From NCBI GenBank assembly GCA_950097015.1, contig CATNEN010000011.1, forward strand, positions 4,740,501 to 4,804,500: a DNA stretch of 64,000 bases, written 5' to 3'. Source of the DNA: Macrostomum hystrix. Its lineage: Eukaryota; Platyhelminthes; Macrostomidae. Every line of letters begins with the position of its first letter. Position 1 is the stretch's first letter. A model generated the notes under the pieces. The model was not told where the DNA came from. It made no database searches and saw only the letters and a list, made by a program, of their open reading frames with translations. Shown piece by piece: positions 1 to 11,564 of this stretch. Position numbers and translations under genes: made by a program.

Positions 1-260
1 TTCCGCTCTTTACCATGTCTCCTTTCGCTCTTTACCATGTCTCCTTTCGCTCTTTACCATGTTTCTTTCCGCTCTCTACGAAGTCTCTTTCCACCCTCTA
101 CAAAGTCTCTTTCCACTCTCTACGAAGTCTCTTTCCGCTCTCTCCAATGTCTCCTTCCGCTCTTTACCATGTCTGTTTCCGCTCTCTCACAGTTCTCTTT
201 ACACGCTCTCTTCACTGTATTTTTACGCTCTCTACCATCTCTCTCTCCACCGTCTCTTCC
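1..260. repeat. Minisatellite, ~22-bp pyrimidine-rich units
   Basis: Imperfect tandem units of about 22 bp built on CTCTTTACCATG followed by TCTCCTTTCG or TCTCTTTCCG. The array starts at or before the left edge and decays into CT-rich sequence near 260. Overlapping open frames here come from the repeat, because the sequence lacks stops in several frames; they are not genes. Confidence 0.9.
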
Positions 261-750
261 TCCCTCTATTATCTCGCCTTTCGCTCTCTCCCGCTCCCAC
301 TGCAGCGGAGCATCTGTGCAACTCTCCCCAGGCAGCTGAGTCCCCTGCTGAATACTCGTAATTGCCAAAGCAGGAGACACGATGCATCACATTGGTTAGC
401 TTTGCTAGTAGGATGCCCCATTTTCTGATGTGGCCTCTCTGCACATTCGACGAAATGACGCGACCACCTTGGATATTGGTACTGTCGTAAAGTACTCGTA
501 AGGACATTAGGGACGAACTATAAATCATAAATACATTCGTAGCCGTTGTCAAAACTACAGCCAATCAGGAAAACTGGTTGATATGCTACTACGCATATGT
601 TCCGTACTACCCATGTTTAAAACACAGCTAATCTCAGCACCAGTTGTCTTGTCAGAATCTTCAAAGTACAGAAGTTTCGCATCACGAACTACGAGAGACT
701 GCACCATGTCTGTCTCAGCTGTGTCTGCTATTAAATGAAATTAAATGCGG
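261..750. other. Unassigned sequence
   Basis: No coding exon, RNA gene or clear repeat could be supported. The short open frames are unremarkable in composition. Confidence 0.5.
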
Positions 751-769
751 GATCCGGCGAACTCCAATA

Positions 770-1680
770 TGAAGTCCAAGAATACTAGGTAGTGTAGTAG
801 TAGCGCTGCCACCAGGGCGTCAGGACTTCTGCCTTCGGTGAGGTGAAGGATCCTTGGCCCGAAAGAGATAAAGTCACGAAGTCTCGAGAAGCACACAGTC
901 CAGAGTTTCAGTTGCAATTACAGGCTGTCAGTGTCCTGCGTAGCTCGGATGGTGGGGTGGAAGGCTAAGTTAGTTTCGGGACTTAGCCAGAACTGAGCTT
1001 ACGTGCAGTCACATGCAGAGACTGAAGTAGGAAACTTCATAGTCAAACTTAGACACTGACGGCACCGTGACTATAACGAAGTCAGAGTATCGCTATCAGA
1101 GAAGAACCAGAACTAGAACGACGCTTCTACAATCGACTAACGACTTCTAAAGAGCCAGAGGAGCGGGGCCTTTCTTTTATAGGCAGGGGCCTCCCATAGG
1201 GTCAGTGCAGAGTTGGAAAACACGTGATGGAATCACGTGGTTTCTAAAAATAGCAACTGACGTCAGTGGCGCCAGAAACGTCACTCCTACGTAGGTTCCT
1301 GTCCCATAATCAAAGCCCCAAGTGCAGTAAACATGTTTACTTGCACTTTAAAAGACAAAGAGAGAGGCCAGTCACATGAGGAGAATCACGTGCTGACTGA
1401 GTGCAGACAACCACACACAAAGAAAAGGACAAGGGACAACAAAGCCAGCGCGGGACAAAGAGGTGATGACTCATCCCTGGGGGGGAAGAGACAGCACACT
1501 CAAAGTACAGGCGCGGCCGGGGAAGGGAGGGGCAGAGAGGGGCAGACCAGACAACGCCAGAGAGGGCGGGCCGGGCAGCCACTCAATGCAAGCAAAAAGG
1601 GGGCACCTAAGCTACCTTGCAGGTGGGGCTACTGACAGCTAGTGAGACACCAATAGGCCCCTAAGCAGTGGCTCACTACA
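770..1680 (-). mobile_element. Probable LTR of a Ty3/gypsy-like retrotransposon
   Basis: Read on the minus strand from 1680 the segment begins TGTAGTGAGCC. It ends either in CTACTACA at 793 or in a CA near 770, so it has the TG...CA termini of an LTR. A perfect TATAAAAG box lies at 1174-1181 (minus), followed by about 380 bp that would be R-U5. The presumed U3 has a palindromic CRE (TGACGTCA, 1258-1265) and three CACGTG E-boxes (1221, 1234, 1387). Just beyond the end, 751-766 read on the minus strand is TGGAGTTCGCCGGATC, which could be a primer-binding site because it starts TGG. No gag or pol frame follows and no target duplication was found at 1680, so the copy would be truncated or recombined. 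The ORFs at 1333-1635 lie inside this presumed regulatory region. Confidence 0.45.
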
Positions 1681-3360
1681 TTATGATTTGAAGTCAGATT
1701 TTGTGTTTGTGAATGTGTTAACAGACAATTAGCACTGATCATTCGGATTCCAGTGTCATAAAATGAAAGTCATGGCGACTTTATTCACCGGGGTTGGTGT
1801 CCTACCAATCGTTTAATAGAAGCAGGGCGACCTAAAAATCGTTAAGGATTTGGGTAGCGAGATACCGAGATAACAGATAAGCAACGAAGACCCACGCGTC
1901 GTGGTGAAACTCCCAATGAAAAAGAACGAACACAGACTGAACAAAAGCTCGGAAGGAATTTGATTGGTGAGTGATTTAATCTTTTTAGACTGGCCGACTC
2001 TAGATATAAGAATAACATTTGATTTCACTCTCGTTTACTTACTCATCTTGATACAAAAGATTGTACTCGACAAAAATGAGGAGATTCGCACAGCGCGCTC
2101 ACAGCGGCAAGCAAAAATAGGTGTCGGCTCCGCTCAACAAGTCCATGGGTGTGTTCGTTAGTGGAAACGAGAGCTCATTCATCGATGTGAGCACAGCTGA
2201 CGGCATTGAGGATCTGTTCGTGCCCGAGCCTAGTGTCAGCTACTTCTGGAGGGCACAGCTCAAAGTTTGCCCCCAGTGGGTCACAAAATTGGCGATCTAG
2301 TGATCTTTAGAGCATTTTTTGCTCCGCTTGCATGTTTCAGTGTCAGCAGTGAAAATTTAGATCGTATTTGCTTATTGCTAAATATCGTTCAATCACACAA
2401 ATGTTATTTTCGGATTTAGTGTGTCATGTGCAGGCATCACCTCTTGCAGGCATCAGTACGGAAGATTTCTGCGCACAAAAAATGCGAAGTTCAGCACCTG
2501 GAATCGTAGCCTTCTCAACAAATACAGGGATTTTCTGGTATCGTCATGTTAGGACAGCTGAGATGAAGCCTCACAGCTACCTATACCGACCAGTTCGTGC
2601 CTCCCGTGCAGGGTTTATGGGATTTGGCGTCGTGCATCAGAACAGAAACGTCAATTTTTACAACCAGAGCAGTCTCCAACAGCTGCCTTATAATTAAACG
2701 CACGCGTATTACCCCAATATCAGCGGATATGATTGCCTAAAGATAGGCTAGGACCATCAGTCGGGCTGTGTTGCCGGATGCATCGAATGCTTCGGGATTG
2801 TCCAAGGCAGCCTAGGCATTGTGCAACTCAACAGACTCAACGAATGGTGCAGCAATAAAAGCTGAAGATTATTTGTCAGATCGGTAGAGGTTGCTACTAG
2901 ATACAATAAGTTTCGGGGCTGGGTTTTGCTAGTCTGAAAAAAGTATACTCGAGCCCTTTTAATTTTCCTCCGTTTAATGTTCATCACTGTAACATCTCCC
3001 TTTAACGGGATATTGTTTGTCTACGATTTTCACACTGTTTCCGTTAAAGTAGAATTTACCTGCTTATTTGACACTTTTGTTAGCAAGCCTTGATTAAATT
3101 AGTTCTTGACAAATGTCATTACGTTTTTCAAAGCCATTTTCTGCATTTGATCCAATAATTTCCTGAGCTTTCGACAAACAAACAATGAGAAGTCCATTCC
3201 GTTGATTGAATTCACAAAGAGCAACTACGGAAGCAAATATGAGGAACAGCATCTGCCAATACTAACTGCATTGTTGGTTCAGCTATAGGGGGTTAACATT
3301 GAGCCTGTGTGACAGTGTCCATCGCAATAATTTATTGGGGAAGATTGTGACAGATCATGA
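1681..3360. other. Unassigned intergenic sequence
   Basis: No gene is supported. Two stretches look slightly coding. One is a 51-codon frame at 2143-2298 (plus) starting at ATGGGTGTG with balanced composition; the other is a 109-codon frame at 2368-2697. Neither resembles a family I recognise or is joined to splice sites, so neither is called a gene. Confidence 0.4.
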
Positions 3361-3370
3361 TCGCAGAGGC

Positions 3371-3378
3371 ATATAAAG
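3371..3378 (+). promoter_or_regulatory. TATA box of the Cys-loop receptor gene
   Basis: ATATAAAG at 3371-3378 would place transcription start near 3400. That is only about 9 bases before the first in-frame ATG (3409) and about 84 bases before the second (3484). This spacing supports the second ATG, which also begins a normal signal peptide. Confidence 0.45.
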
Positions 3379-3408
3379 ACCCCCGAGTCAATAAGGCTTT
3401 TAACAGCT

Positions 3409-4818
3409 TTGCGATTTGCTGCTAACAGCCTTGTTAAAAAACCACTATTTTTTATCACCGCAAACTGTCAAGTCCATTCTGGTATGCTGCATTACACAGG
3501 TCTAGCTTTAGTCCTGCTAATTTTTGGTCCGTTCAACCACTGCACCTGCTTTACCCAGCTTCAAAGAGACTTTGAATCGGAGTTGCATGAGTACCTTGCA
3601 AACAACATCAGCGGCTATAGTCCCTGGCTGCGACCTACGCTAGACCCCATGGCGGTGGTGAGCGTGTCTGTCATTGCATCCATAAGCCAGATTATATCGG
3701 TGGACAGTGCTGAGCAGAGCGTGAAAATTGCTTCCATGTTTTTTGCCACCTGGTATGAGGAGCGTCTTGTCTGGGATCCGGCAATGTTCGGCAACATCTC
3801 CGTGGTTGACTGGGACAGCAGTCGCGTTTGGTTTCCAGTGATATTTGTCTACAACGGCGTGGGCGAGAACCAGCTGTTGAGTCCGCAGTTCCCTGCCTAC
3901 ATCACATCGGTGTCGGTCAACAAGTCTGTGGTTTCCGCAGTCTGGAAACAGAAGTGGGACTTCAGCTGCCAATTCAATATGAGACGCTTTCCGTTTGATC
4001 GGCACACATGTGACATGCAGCTGATGATGAATGACCAGGGCAGAGGGGGTTATAAAATCCTTCCTAGAGAGGGCAACCTTCTAATGGATCCGTCGGTTAA
4101 GTACAATGAGTTATCTGCGTACGCTAACAACAATGAATGGATAATGCATAACCTAAGCACTTTTGTGCGCTATCAATACTTTCAAATATTTGACGGCGTG
4201 CAACCAGTGGCGCTGCCTATTTACGTGATGCGCATGGAGATTGAGCGAGTCTCCGCCTACTACATGCTGAACGTCGTGACGCCTCTGCTGCTGCTGACGC
4301 TGCTGCAGGTGCTCGTCTTCTTCGTGCCCGTCGAGTCCGGCGAGAAGCTGAGCTTTGGCATCACCATCATGCTGAGCTACACCGTGTTCCTGCTGCTGCT
4401 CGACGGAATCCTGCCAAAGTCGCAGTCGACGCCAGCCGTGGCCTCCTTCATCACCGCCGCCATGACGCTGTCGACAATGTCGCTGCTGCTCACGTCGGTT
4501 ATCATTCGCTTCCACTTCGCTCCGAAGACGTCACCGATGCCGATATGTCTTCGCTGCGTGTTCGTGAGCGGCCTGGGCCGCCTCCTGTGCGTTCAGCGAC
4601 CCGGCGGCGAAAGTAGGACAATAATTCGACCAAAGGAAGTCACAGGTGACGATGCCAGTAAGACAGTCGGGGATATTGGTACGAAGCCCCCAGAGTCAGA
4701 CGCAATCCGCTCCGACTGGCAGGTGGCTGCGGCAGCTCTGGAGCGGCTCTGCATTCTGCTGGGCTGCCCCGCAACAGCTGCGGTTCTGCTGGCTTTCCTC
4801 ATCGTGCCGCTAGCTTGA
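3409..4818 (+). CDS. Cys-loop ligand-gated ion channel subunit, nicotinic-receptor type (intronless)
   Basis: A subunit of a pentameric Cys-loop channel in the plasma membrane. The single open frame has 469 codons from 3409; the likely start is Met26 (3484), which opens a signal peptide with core LALVLLIFG. The extracellular domain holds the signature Cys187-Cys201 loop (13 residues between the cysteines, with FPFD inside). TM1-TM3 follow without a break. TM2 begins GEKLSFGITIML, and its Glu (about residue 312) is typical of cation channels. After a short cytoplasmic loop TM4 is at the C-terminus (ILLGCPATAAVLLAFLIVPL). There is no vicinal Cys pair in loop C and no evident SW motif in loop B, so it is not a classical acetylcholine-binding alpha subunit; the ligand is unknown. 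The gene has no introns, unlike its neighbours, which could mean retroposition. A SINE follows directly and a decayed paralogue lies 1 kb downstream. Confidence 0.9.
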   Translation: MRFAANSLVKKPLFFITANCQVHSGMLHYTGLALVLLIFGPFNHCTCFTQLQRDFESELHEYLANNISGYSPWLRPTLDPMAVVSVSVIASISQIISVDSAEQSVKIASMFFATWYEERLVWDPAMFGNISVVDWDSSRVWFPVIFVYNGVGENQLLSPQFPAYITSVSVNKSVVSAVWKQKWDFSCQFNMRRFPFDRHTCDMQLMMNDQGRGGYKILPREGNLLMDPSVKYNELSAYANNNEWIMHNLSTFVRYQYFQIFDGVQPVALPIYVMRMEIERVSAYYMLNVVTPLLLLTLLQVLVFFVPVESGEKLSFGITIMLSYTVFLLLLDGILPKSQSTPAVASFITAAMTLSTMSLLLTSVIIRFHFAPKTSPMPICLRCVFVSGLGRLLCVQRPGGESRTIIRPKEVTGDDASKTVGDIGTKPPESDAIRSDWQVAAAALERLCILLGCPATAAVLLAFLIVPLA

Positions 4819-4837
4819 CGATGACGAATAGGAGCCT

Positions 4838-5028
4838 GTGTGGCCGACAGCACGGCTGCAAACGGCTGTTCAGTCCATGGACTGGGGGGACGCCACACCC
4901 ACCCTCAATCACCCCAGCTAATGCTGGTGCCCATTTAAAAGCTGGGTGAACTGTAGCAATGCAGAGTTAAGTTGCTCCAGCGGAGTTGGGAATCGAACCG
5001 CCGACTTTCGCGCAAGCGTGTAATAATG
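4838..5028 (-). mobile_element. tRNA-derived SINE (copy 1)
   Basis: Read on the minus strand it has a tRNA-like B box (GGTTCGATTCCCAACTCC), then CAGTTCACCCAGC and AGTCCATGGACTG, in the same order as the other copies in the window. It begins right after the receptor stop codon and may supply part of that gene's 3' end. Confidence 0.75.
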
Positions 5029-5860
5029 TCCAAATTTAACATCGAGCAGCTGCCAGCTTCCACTGTACTTCAGTTCGCCTAGCCGTGAAATGTGTTAACA
5101 GCAACAGTTGGGGTAGAAACTAGTGCGTGTTTAGCGGCCTGTTCAGTCCACTCACTAAACTGCCAGCTCTAGAACCTCTAGAGCCTCTAGAAGTGACGCT
5201 CGCAATAGCTTGACTACTTGTTTTACAATAGGCCCAACTGGTGTAATGTGCCCTTTCAGAATAATAGCCCGTCTATAAAGTTCCTACTCTTTCAATTACC
5301 TTTATAATATTCTTCTGCTTCAGGGTTTAAACATCTATTAGTCAACAAATCCAGGCTTAATATTTTTTTTTGTTTTATTTGTTTGAGCTGTTAGACTGTT
5401 GTGCAGGGGGGGAAAATGTGGCTAATTCCTAGGTAATTAAAGCTTGTTTTCACGAGCAAACAAATTGGAAAGAGATTTTTTTATTTGATCGGACTTGGCT
5501 ATCTTTATCTAATAATCTGCCTAGCAGTTTTGCAATGCAAACGCAGAATTTACGGCATTCTTGTAAGTCGTACTAATGTACTGACAACAAAAATTACCCT
5601 TACAAATTATCTAACCTCTGTCAACAATGGCTGTTGAGCCAATTTGTCCTATTCAGCAAACAAACAGAAATTAATATGCCAAAAGGCAATGTCAAACAAC
5701 TGCGAGCCTCAGCAAATAGTGTCAGTTAGACCATGATTGATATTCTCTTCAGGAATACATTGTTAAACTAGCTTCGCTGTGCGACAACTGACGCCCAGTA
5801 CGATGCTGACGACCAAAGTCTCATTGTTGTAAGCAGATCGAAGCATTTTAGCAAAGCACC
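5029..5860. other. Unassigned intergenic sequence
   Basis: AT-rich, with no supported gene. A stretch near 5140-5210 (CTGTTCAGTCCA, then CTCTAGA-rich sequence) may be another worn SINE fragment, but it is too short to call. Confidence 0.4.
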
Positions 5861-5867
5861 GGCTGGA

Positions 5868-6090
5868 ATGCAGTTTTTCGCTGTCGCGATGCTCCTGTGT
5901 GTTAAAATCTACCGCAGCCACGGGGCAGACTGCTCAAGACGGTAGGGACTATCAGGCGGAACTGCTCAAGTACCTCAGAAACAACATCACCGACTACAGT
6001 CCGACGCTGCGACCGTGCCTCGTGACAAAATTGTGCATGGTTATTTGTCAAATGCGCCTCCGTGGGCTTTCTACGGTAGCAAGCATCTAA
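5868..6090 (+). pseudogene. Truncated, frameshifted Cys-loop receptor paralogue
   Basis: ATG at 5868 opens a plausible signal peptide (MQFFAVAMLLCV), but that frame ends within about 25 codons. In the next frame, from about 5930, the sequence encodes DYQAELLKYLRNNITDYSP then TLRP. This matches the start of the ligand-binding domain of the gene at 3409 (DFESELHEYLANNISGYSP then WLRP). The frame then diverges and stops at 6090. No Cys-loop or membrane segment follows in the next kilobase. It is best read as a tandem duplicate that lost its reading frame and 3' part. Confidence 0.75.
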
Positions 6091-7093
6091 ATAAACAAAG
6101 TTTCATTTTATTAAGTAAAATTAGTCATATTAAATGGTATTAAATATAGTCTTTATTACAGTCGGTACATTGTATTTCAAACAGATTTTATTGTCACTGC
6201 GATAAAGTTTTGCAGGCCAGATAGCAATTATGATTGGAAAATATTGTGTTTTGTCTGCCGAGGGTTGAAGTGAGTGATACTGATAACATGGGACTTGAAT
6301 TCGATAAGATAAGCACTTTGGGCATACGAGTAAAAGGTATAACAACGTAAATACGAGTATTTTTTCTGTGAACAAGTTGTAAAAACTAAAGCTGAAAACG
6401 GGCATGTTGTGGAACTCTATATATAATCGTTGAAATTAAAATAACAAAAGCACAACTTGATCATTTAGGATAAATAAGGTGAAAAGCTAATAATTGTAAC
6501 GACAATGCTAGATATCAAAGCAAGAGTCCTGATTCTGTTAAATCAAATAGCACAGCATTACACTAAAAGAATGATTAAAAAGTGAGTCAAATTAATTATA
6601 AAAATAGATTTCTAGCTCGTTCCCACAGCTATGGGAACCCACAATAACTAAAAAGCTCAGGATTAAAGAACATAGATAGAAAATGTCATGTATAGCAATT
6701 GAAAATATTTTGGTCTGCACTCGATTCATTTGTTTTAATCTGCACCAAAATTTATCCTTTTTCTTACTGTGGTGCTTATCGGTGTGTAATTACCAAGTGG
6801 TATATTGGTATAGTCCAAATTGGTTTACTGACCAGAATTCCACGAAGATTATAACACCGGAAAATGGTGATATTTATGATTACAGAAAATACTTATTTAC
6901 CTTCCCGTGTATTCATTGTCGTTAGTTCAATTGTTTTGACCAATGTGCAAACTGTTTTCTAAAGTCCTGATAAAAACTATCATTTAATTATTCCCTCTAT
7001 CTGATGGTTATTCAATTTTGGCGCGAATTTAAACATTGAAAACGAGGTTGGTTATTGAGTAGTAAAAAGTTCCTTTAGGAACTGCGCTGTGAC
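6091..7093. other. AT-rich intergenic sequence
   Basis: No coding exon, RNA gene or ordered repeat was recognised. The short frames have low-complexity AT-driven composition. Confidence 0.5.
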
Positions 7094-10000
7094 TTAATTG
7101 GCAGCACCAGCTCCACCGAACGGGTTCTTTGGTTCAACGGTGGTCACCATGCTTGCCAAGTGACCAGAACGGCCGTGACCGTTTGCTGATGAGCCCGGCG
7201 ACAGATGTGTGGGCATCGCCGGATGGGCGACACTGCTGACCGACTGCGGGCCGCGGCTTGCGGCAGCGGCTGACTGCGGGGCTCCGCGGTGACCCGTGTA
7301 GCCGGGTATGTCACTGGGACTGAGAAAGCAGGGTTTGGAAATAATTTTACTTTACTTGATGGTATGCAGAAATGGCGGGTGCCTGTGCGATGAGCGCTAG
7401 AAATGGGGTGGGTGTGCGATGAGGGCTAGAAATGCGGTGGTTGTGCGATGAGCGCTAGAAATGGGGTGGGTGTGCGATGAGCGCTAGAAATGGGGTGGGT
7501 GTGCGATGAGCGCTAGAAATGGGGTGGGTGTGCGATGAGCGCTAGAAATGGGGTGGGTGTGCGATGAGCGCTAGAAATGGGGTGGGTGTGCGATGAGGGC
7601 TAGAAATGGGGTGGGTGTGCGATGAGCGCTAGAAATGGGGTGGGTGTGCGATGAGCGCTAGAAATGGGGTGGGTGTGCGATGAGGGCTAGAAATGGGGTG
7701 GGTGTGGGATGAGCGCTAGAAATGGGGTGGGTGTGCGATGAGCGCTAGACATGGGGTGGGTGTGCGATGTGGGCTAGAAATGGGGTGGGTGTGCGATGAG
7801 CGCTAGAAATGGGGTGGGTGTGCGATGAGCGCTAGAAATGGGGTGGGTGTGCGATGAGGGCTAGAAATGGGGTGGTTGCGCGATGAGCGCTAGAAATGGG
7901 GTGGGTGTGCGATGAGGGCTAGAAATGGGGTGGGTGTGCGATGAGGGCTAGAAATGGGGTGGGTGTGCGATGAGCGCTAGAAATGGGGTGGGTGTGCGAT
8001 GAGGGCTAGAAATGGGGTGGGTGTGCGATGAGGGCTAGAAATGGGTTGGGTGTGCGATGAGGGCTAGAAATGGGGTGGGTGTGCGATGAGCGCTAGAAAT
8101 GGGGTGGGTGTGCGATGAGGGCTAGAAATGGGGTGGGTGTGCGATGAGGGCTAGAAATGGGGTGGGTGTGCGATGAGCGCTAGAAATGGGGTGGGTGTGC
8201 GATGAGGGCTAGAAATGGGGTGGGTGTGCGATGAGCGCTAGAAATGGGGTGGGTGTGCGATGAGCGCTAGAAATGGGGTGGGTGTGCGATGAGGGCTAGA
8301 AACGGGGTGGTTGTGCGATGAGTGCTAGAAACGGGGTGGGTGCTGGGGGCTAGAAATGGGGTGGGTGTGCGATGAGGGCTAGAAATAGGGTGGGTGGATG
8401 CTGGGGGCTAGAAATTCATGGGGTGGGTGGGTATGTGTTAAGCTCTAAAAATGGGGTGGGTGGCGGCTGGGGCTAGAAATGCATTGGGTAGGTGGGTGTG
8501 AGTTGAAGTCTAGAAATGGGGTGGGTGTCAGTTGAGGTCTAGAAATGGGGCCCGTGTGTGATGAGGTCTAAGAATGCATGGGGCGGGTGTGTGATGAGTG
8601 TAAGAAGTTGTCCTTAAAAGGCGCTCACGCTCCGCTGACTCCGAACTTTGGCTGGGGGTTGCGCAACACAGTGTAGGGTCGCAGAGGTTCGTGCGGATTG
8701 TCGATCTCGTCCGGATTGTCTGACCCAACGCAGCCAGAGTAGGTTGGCAGATGATCGGCTCGTCTGGTAGGGCTGCAGCTGTTGTTGGTGATCAGTTTTT
8801 TGTGTTAATAATCCTCACAAATTAATAGGTGTAATTAGGGATAATTCTGCTTTGATTCGGTACGACACTCACAAGGTGTAGGGTCGCTGCCTATTAAAAT
8901 AGTCCGGCCTGAGCTGCCTGAAGTCCCAAGTTAGTCCACGCTCCTGCGGTGTCATGTTCATGGCAGCAATATTATAAATGGCCAAGCTTTTTAGATAAAT
9001 TTTTGGTACTCGTTGGTTTCAGTATTTAAATTTCGACTGACACAGAAACCACATGTCAGCACTGAGAAATCCCCTTCTAGAGTGTGAAATCACCTGTTAC
9101 TTCAAGAAGAGGGAGAAATGACTTGCTGAGACTGAGAAATCACCTGTTAGACGGAGAAATCACCTGTTAGATAGAGAAATCACCTGTTAGACGGAGAAAT
9201 CACCTGTTAGATAGAGAAATCACCTGTTAGACGGAGAAATCACCTGCTAGATAGAGAAATCACCTGTTAGACGGAGAAATCACCTGTTAGATAGAGAAAT
9301 CACCTGTTAGACGGAGAAATCACCTGCTAGATAGAGAAATCACATGTTAGACGGAGAAATCACCTGCGAAAAGGAGAAATCACTTGCTAGAAGGAGAAAT
9401 CACTTGCTAGAAGGAGAAATCACATGTTAAAAAGTCACGTTAGAAAGAATAATCACCATTAAAAATCACATGATATACAGAAAAACTAATTATGACCTTT
9501 TGGGATAATCAATTATCTCCTGTCACCTGACATTAATCCACCTGACAAAGGAGAAATCGAAGCATTTCTTACCTCAGAGCACCAGGTCTTTGCCGGTGGC
9601 AGGGTCTTCTTCGTGTGATTTGTCAGCGAAACTGGGTCCGCGTGTGGCTCCAGGGTGTGCGTGGGCGGATAGCGCTTGTAGCCGCCTCTGGGCATGTCCT
9701 CAGCTGGCACAGCTTCGTAGGCGCTATTGAAAATTGAGTTTGCTTAGGTGCCAATTATTTGAGAAATGTGGGCGCCGCATTCTAAAAATCTCAAACCGCT
9801 TAAATATTTCACTCACGATTGCGTCGTGGATGTGTAGATGTACTTGTAGGCCAAACGGTCCCTCTCGGACAAGTCCGGCCGAGCCTTCGGCAGGTGGCAG
9901 AGAAGTGTCAGCTTCGCCGACTCGGGCGTCTGGTCGGAGCCGCTGGTCCAGCCGCCCTGCACGGCGCGGCTGTAGCCTGGTGTCACCAGTTTCTGGTGCA

Positions 10001-10561
10001 CGGGAAGACCCAGCGGCTCAGTTTCGCTGGCTCTGTCAATCTCCGGGTAGGCGCCCGGCATGCCTTTGCGAATCGAGTGGATTGTCTGCGGAGAAAATTG
10101 CAGGTACAAGTTCGATTTTCAATTTCAATCTCGTTTACTAAAGGTCGCAAATCTTAGACTCGAATAATTACCTGGGGTCGATTGTACTGCGGACCGTCAT
10201 TGTGAGCGTAGAAAGTCATGGGCCGGCCGGGTAAGCGCCGAACAAAAGCAGCGCCAGAGCCGATGCAACCGGAAATCGGATCCACTATGCTTTCATAGCC
10301 GCGATATGGAGCTGCACATCTTTGCAATCCACTGTCCTCGAACCTTTTAAACTCGCCACTCGAAGGATTGCCAAAGCTCTTCGCATCCGCTGAGCCTCGA
10401 TTTGGCGGATACTTGTGAATGCGCTTGTATCGCTCTTGTTGAAATCTCCGTATGTCGTTTAAACCTGCATTAGCATCCGTACGATAAAAAATGTCAGTGC
10501 CAGGTCTTGTTTTAGCCATCGAATCCGAAAGGACATATTTTTCTGAGATAACTTCAGTCAT
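7094..10561 (-). CDS. Six-exon gene, 416-residue IPGYTGH-motif protein, probably ciliary/sperm axonemal
   Basis: Exons on the minus strand: 10172-10561, 9817-10085, 9573-9723, 8873-8943, 8629-8772, 7094-7319. All introns are GT-AG (donors GTAATT, GTGAGT, GTAAGA, GTGAGT, GTGAGC) and phases close exactly to 417 codons. The protein is basic and rich in Pro, Tyr and Arg, with repeated short motifs (GPQYNRPQ, TPGYSRAVQGGW, LPTYSGCVG, DIPGYTGHRG), and has no signal peptide, membrane helix or catalytic motif. Short PGY-G motifs in a Pro/Tyr-rich chain are typical of microtubule-inner and sperm-flagellar proteins such as the FAM166 and SPMIP groups. That is a resemblance, not an assignment. The tail is Ser/Ala/Gly-rich and low-complexity. 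Introns 3 and 5 contain minisatellites. It is transcribed divergently from zeta-COP. Confidence 0.8.
7376..8600. repeat. 29-bp G-rich minisatellite in intron 5
   Basis: About 40 tandem 29-bp units combining TGCGATGAGCGCTAGAAA with TGGGGTGGG. GCGCTAG and GGGCTAG variants alternate irregularly. The right end (8300-8600) decays and units change length. It lies between the last two exons of the IPGYTGH gene and makes up most of that intron. Confidence 0.95.
9110..9435. repeat. 20-bp minisatellite in intron 3
   Basis: About 16 units of 20 bp: GAGAAATCACCTGTTAGACG alternating with a TAGATA variant, giving a 40-bp two-unit period through 9140-9340 before it decays. It lies in the intron between the exons at 8873 and 9573. 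Confidence 0.95.
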
Positions 10562-11564
10562 TTTGACTTAATCAAATGTTTAGAGTCCAAACTAGAACAA
10601 TATGAAGGTTCGCGACATGAGCAAAATTAATGTCACGATCGCTTCGAACTAAAAAATGCAGTAATAATTAATTCTTTGACAGATACTAACATAAAAGATA
10701 CAGAATCCTGTTTAAATCATTATTTAACATCTAAAAACTATGCACTTCTATGGACATTGTGACTTATTTAGATAATAAAAATGTATACTTTGTTTTAACG
10801 ATTACATTGCTTCCTAAGAAGCATACATTTAAATATATCGTGACGAGGGAATCACCAAAAGTGTACAGGCTACTAATTGATGCTAAATGTATTAAAAGCT
10901 GAAAAAACATGACATTTTTATGTCTTGAATCTGTGTCTCAACATTTCATAATTTAAAGATTTTTCATTGTTAATGGATTGAATTTTAGCAGCATTCAGCT
11001 GGACGAATCTAATGATGTACCTCGATCAAGACCACTATGTTGTTCTTCTGGAAAAAATAAGTTTTCAAATAAAATGTGTTGTATTTATTCCAAAATGGTC
11101 ACTAGTCTTGTAACTTCAACAAATAATATTTACTTCTGATATTAGTATTTTACTTGTAGGGCTGATATAATACCAACTATTTAATTCCTATACTAAACTA
11201 AATATCTAGACTAGACAAATACTGCTGACACATGGCCCAAATAATGGATCATACCTATGCTATTCATGTATATTATATGTATTTGCATATTATCATACAT
11301 TAAATTATCATCTGTGTGTCATCTAGCATGTGAATCACTAGTGTCTTTTGTTATCTTGTCTTAATGTATAGGCATGTATTTTGGTTGTCAAAAAATAGTA
11401 CTCTACTTATAGTATTTTTCACACAAATTTGAAGTTTGATACATTTTTAATATCAAAAAGTAGTAATCCTTCAATCTAGAAAAAACTCAGCTCTTTTGTT
11501 TTGCCAAATGAGCTTTAGGAATTAGCAATTCTTTTAGTGATACTCGTATTTTAATACCTCTACC
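10562..11564. other. Divergent intergenic region, IPGYTGH gene / zeta-COP
   Basis: AT-rich and without a clear TATA box or CpG-rich core. It must hold the 5' region of the minus-strand gene and probably the first exon of zeta-COP, which I could not locate. Confidence 0.4.

Noticed and set aside
4153-4515. 120-codon minus-strand frame rich in His/Gln
   Set aside because: Antisense shadow of the receptor membrane segments, caused by CTGCTG-type codons.
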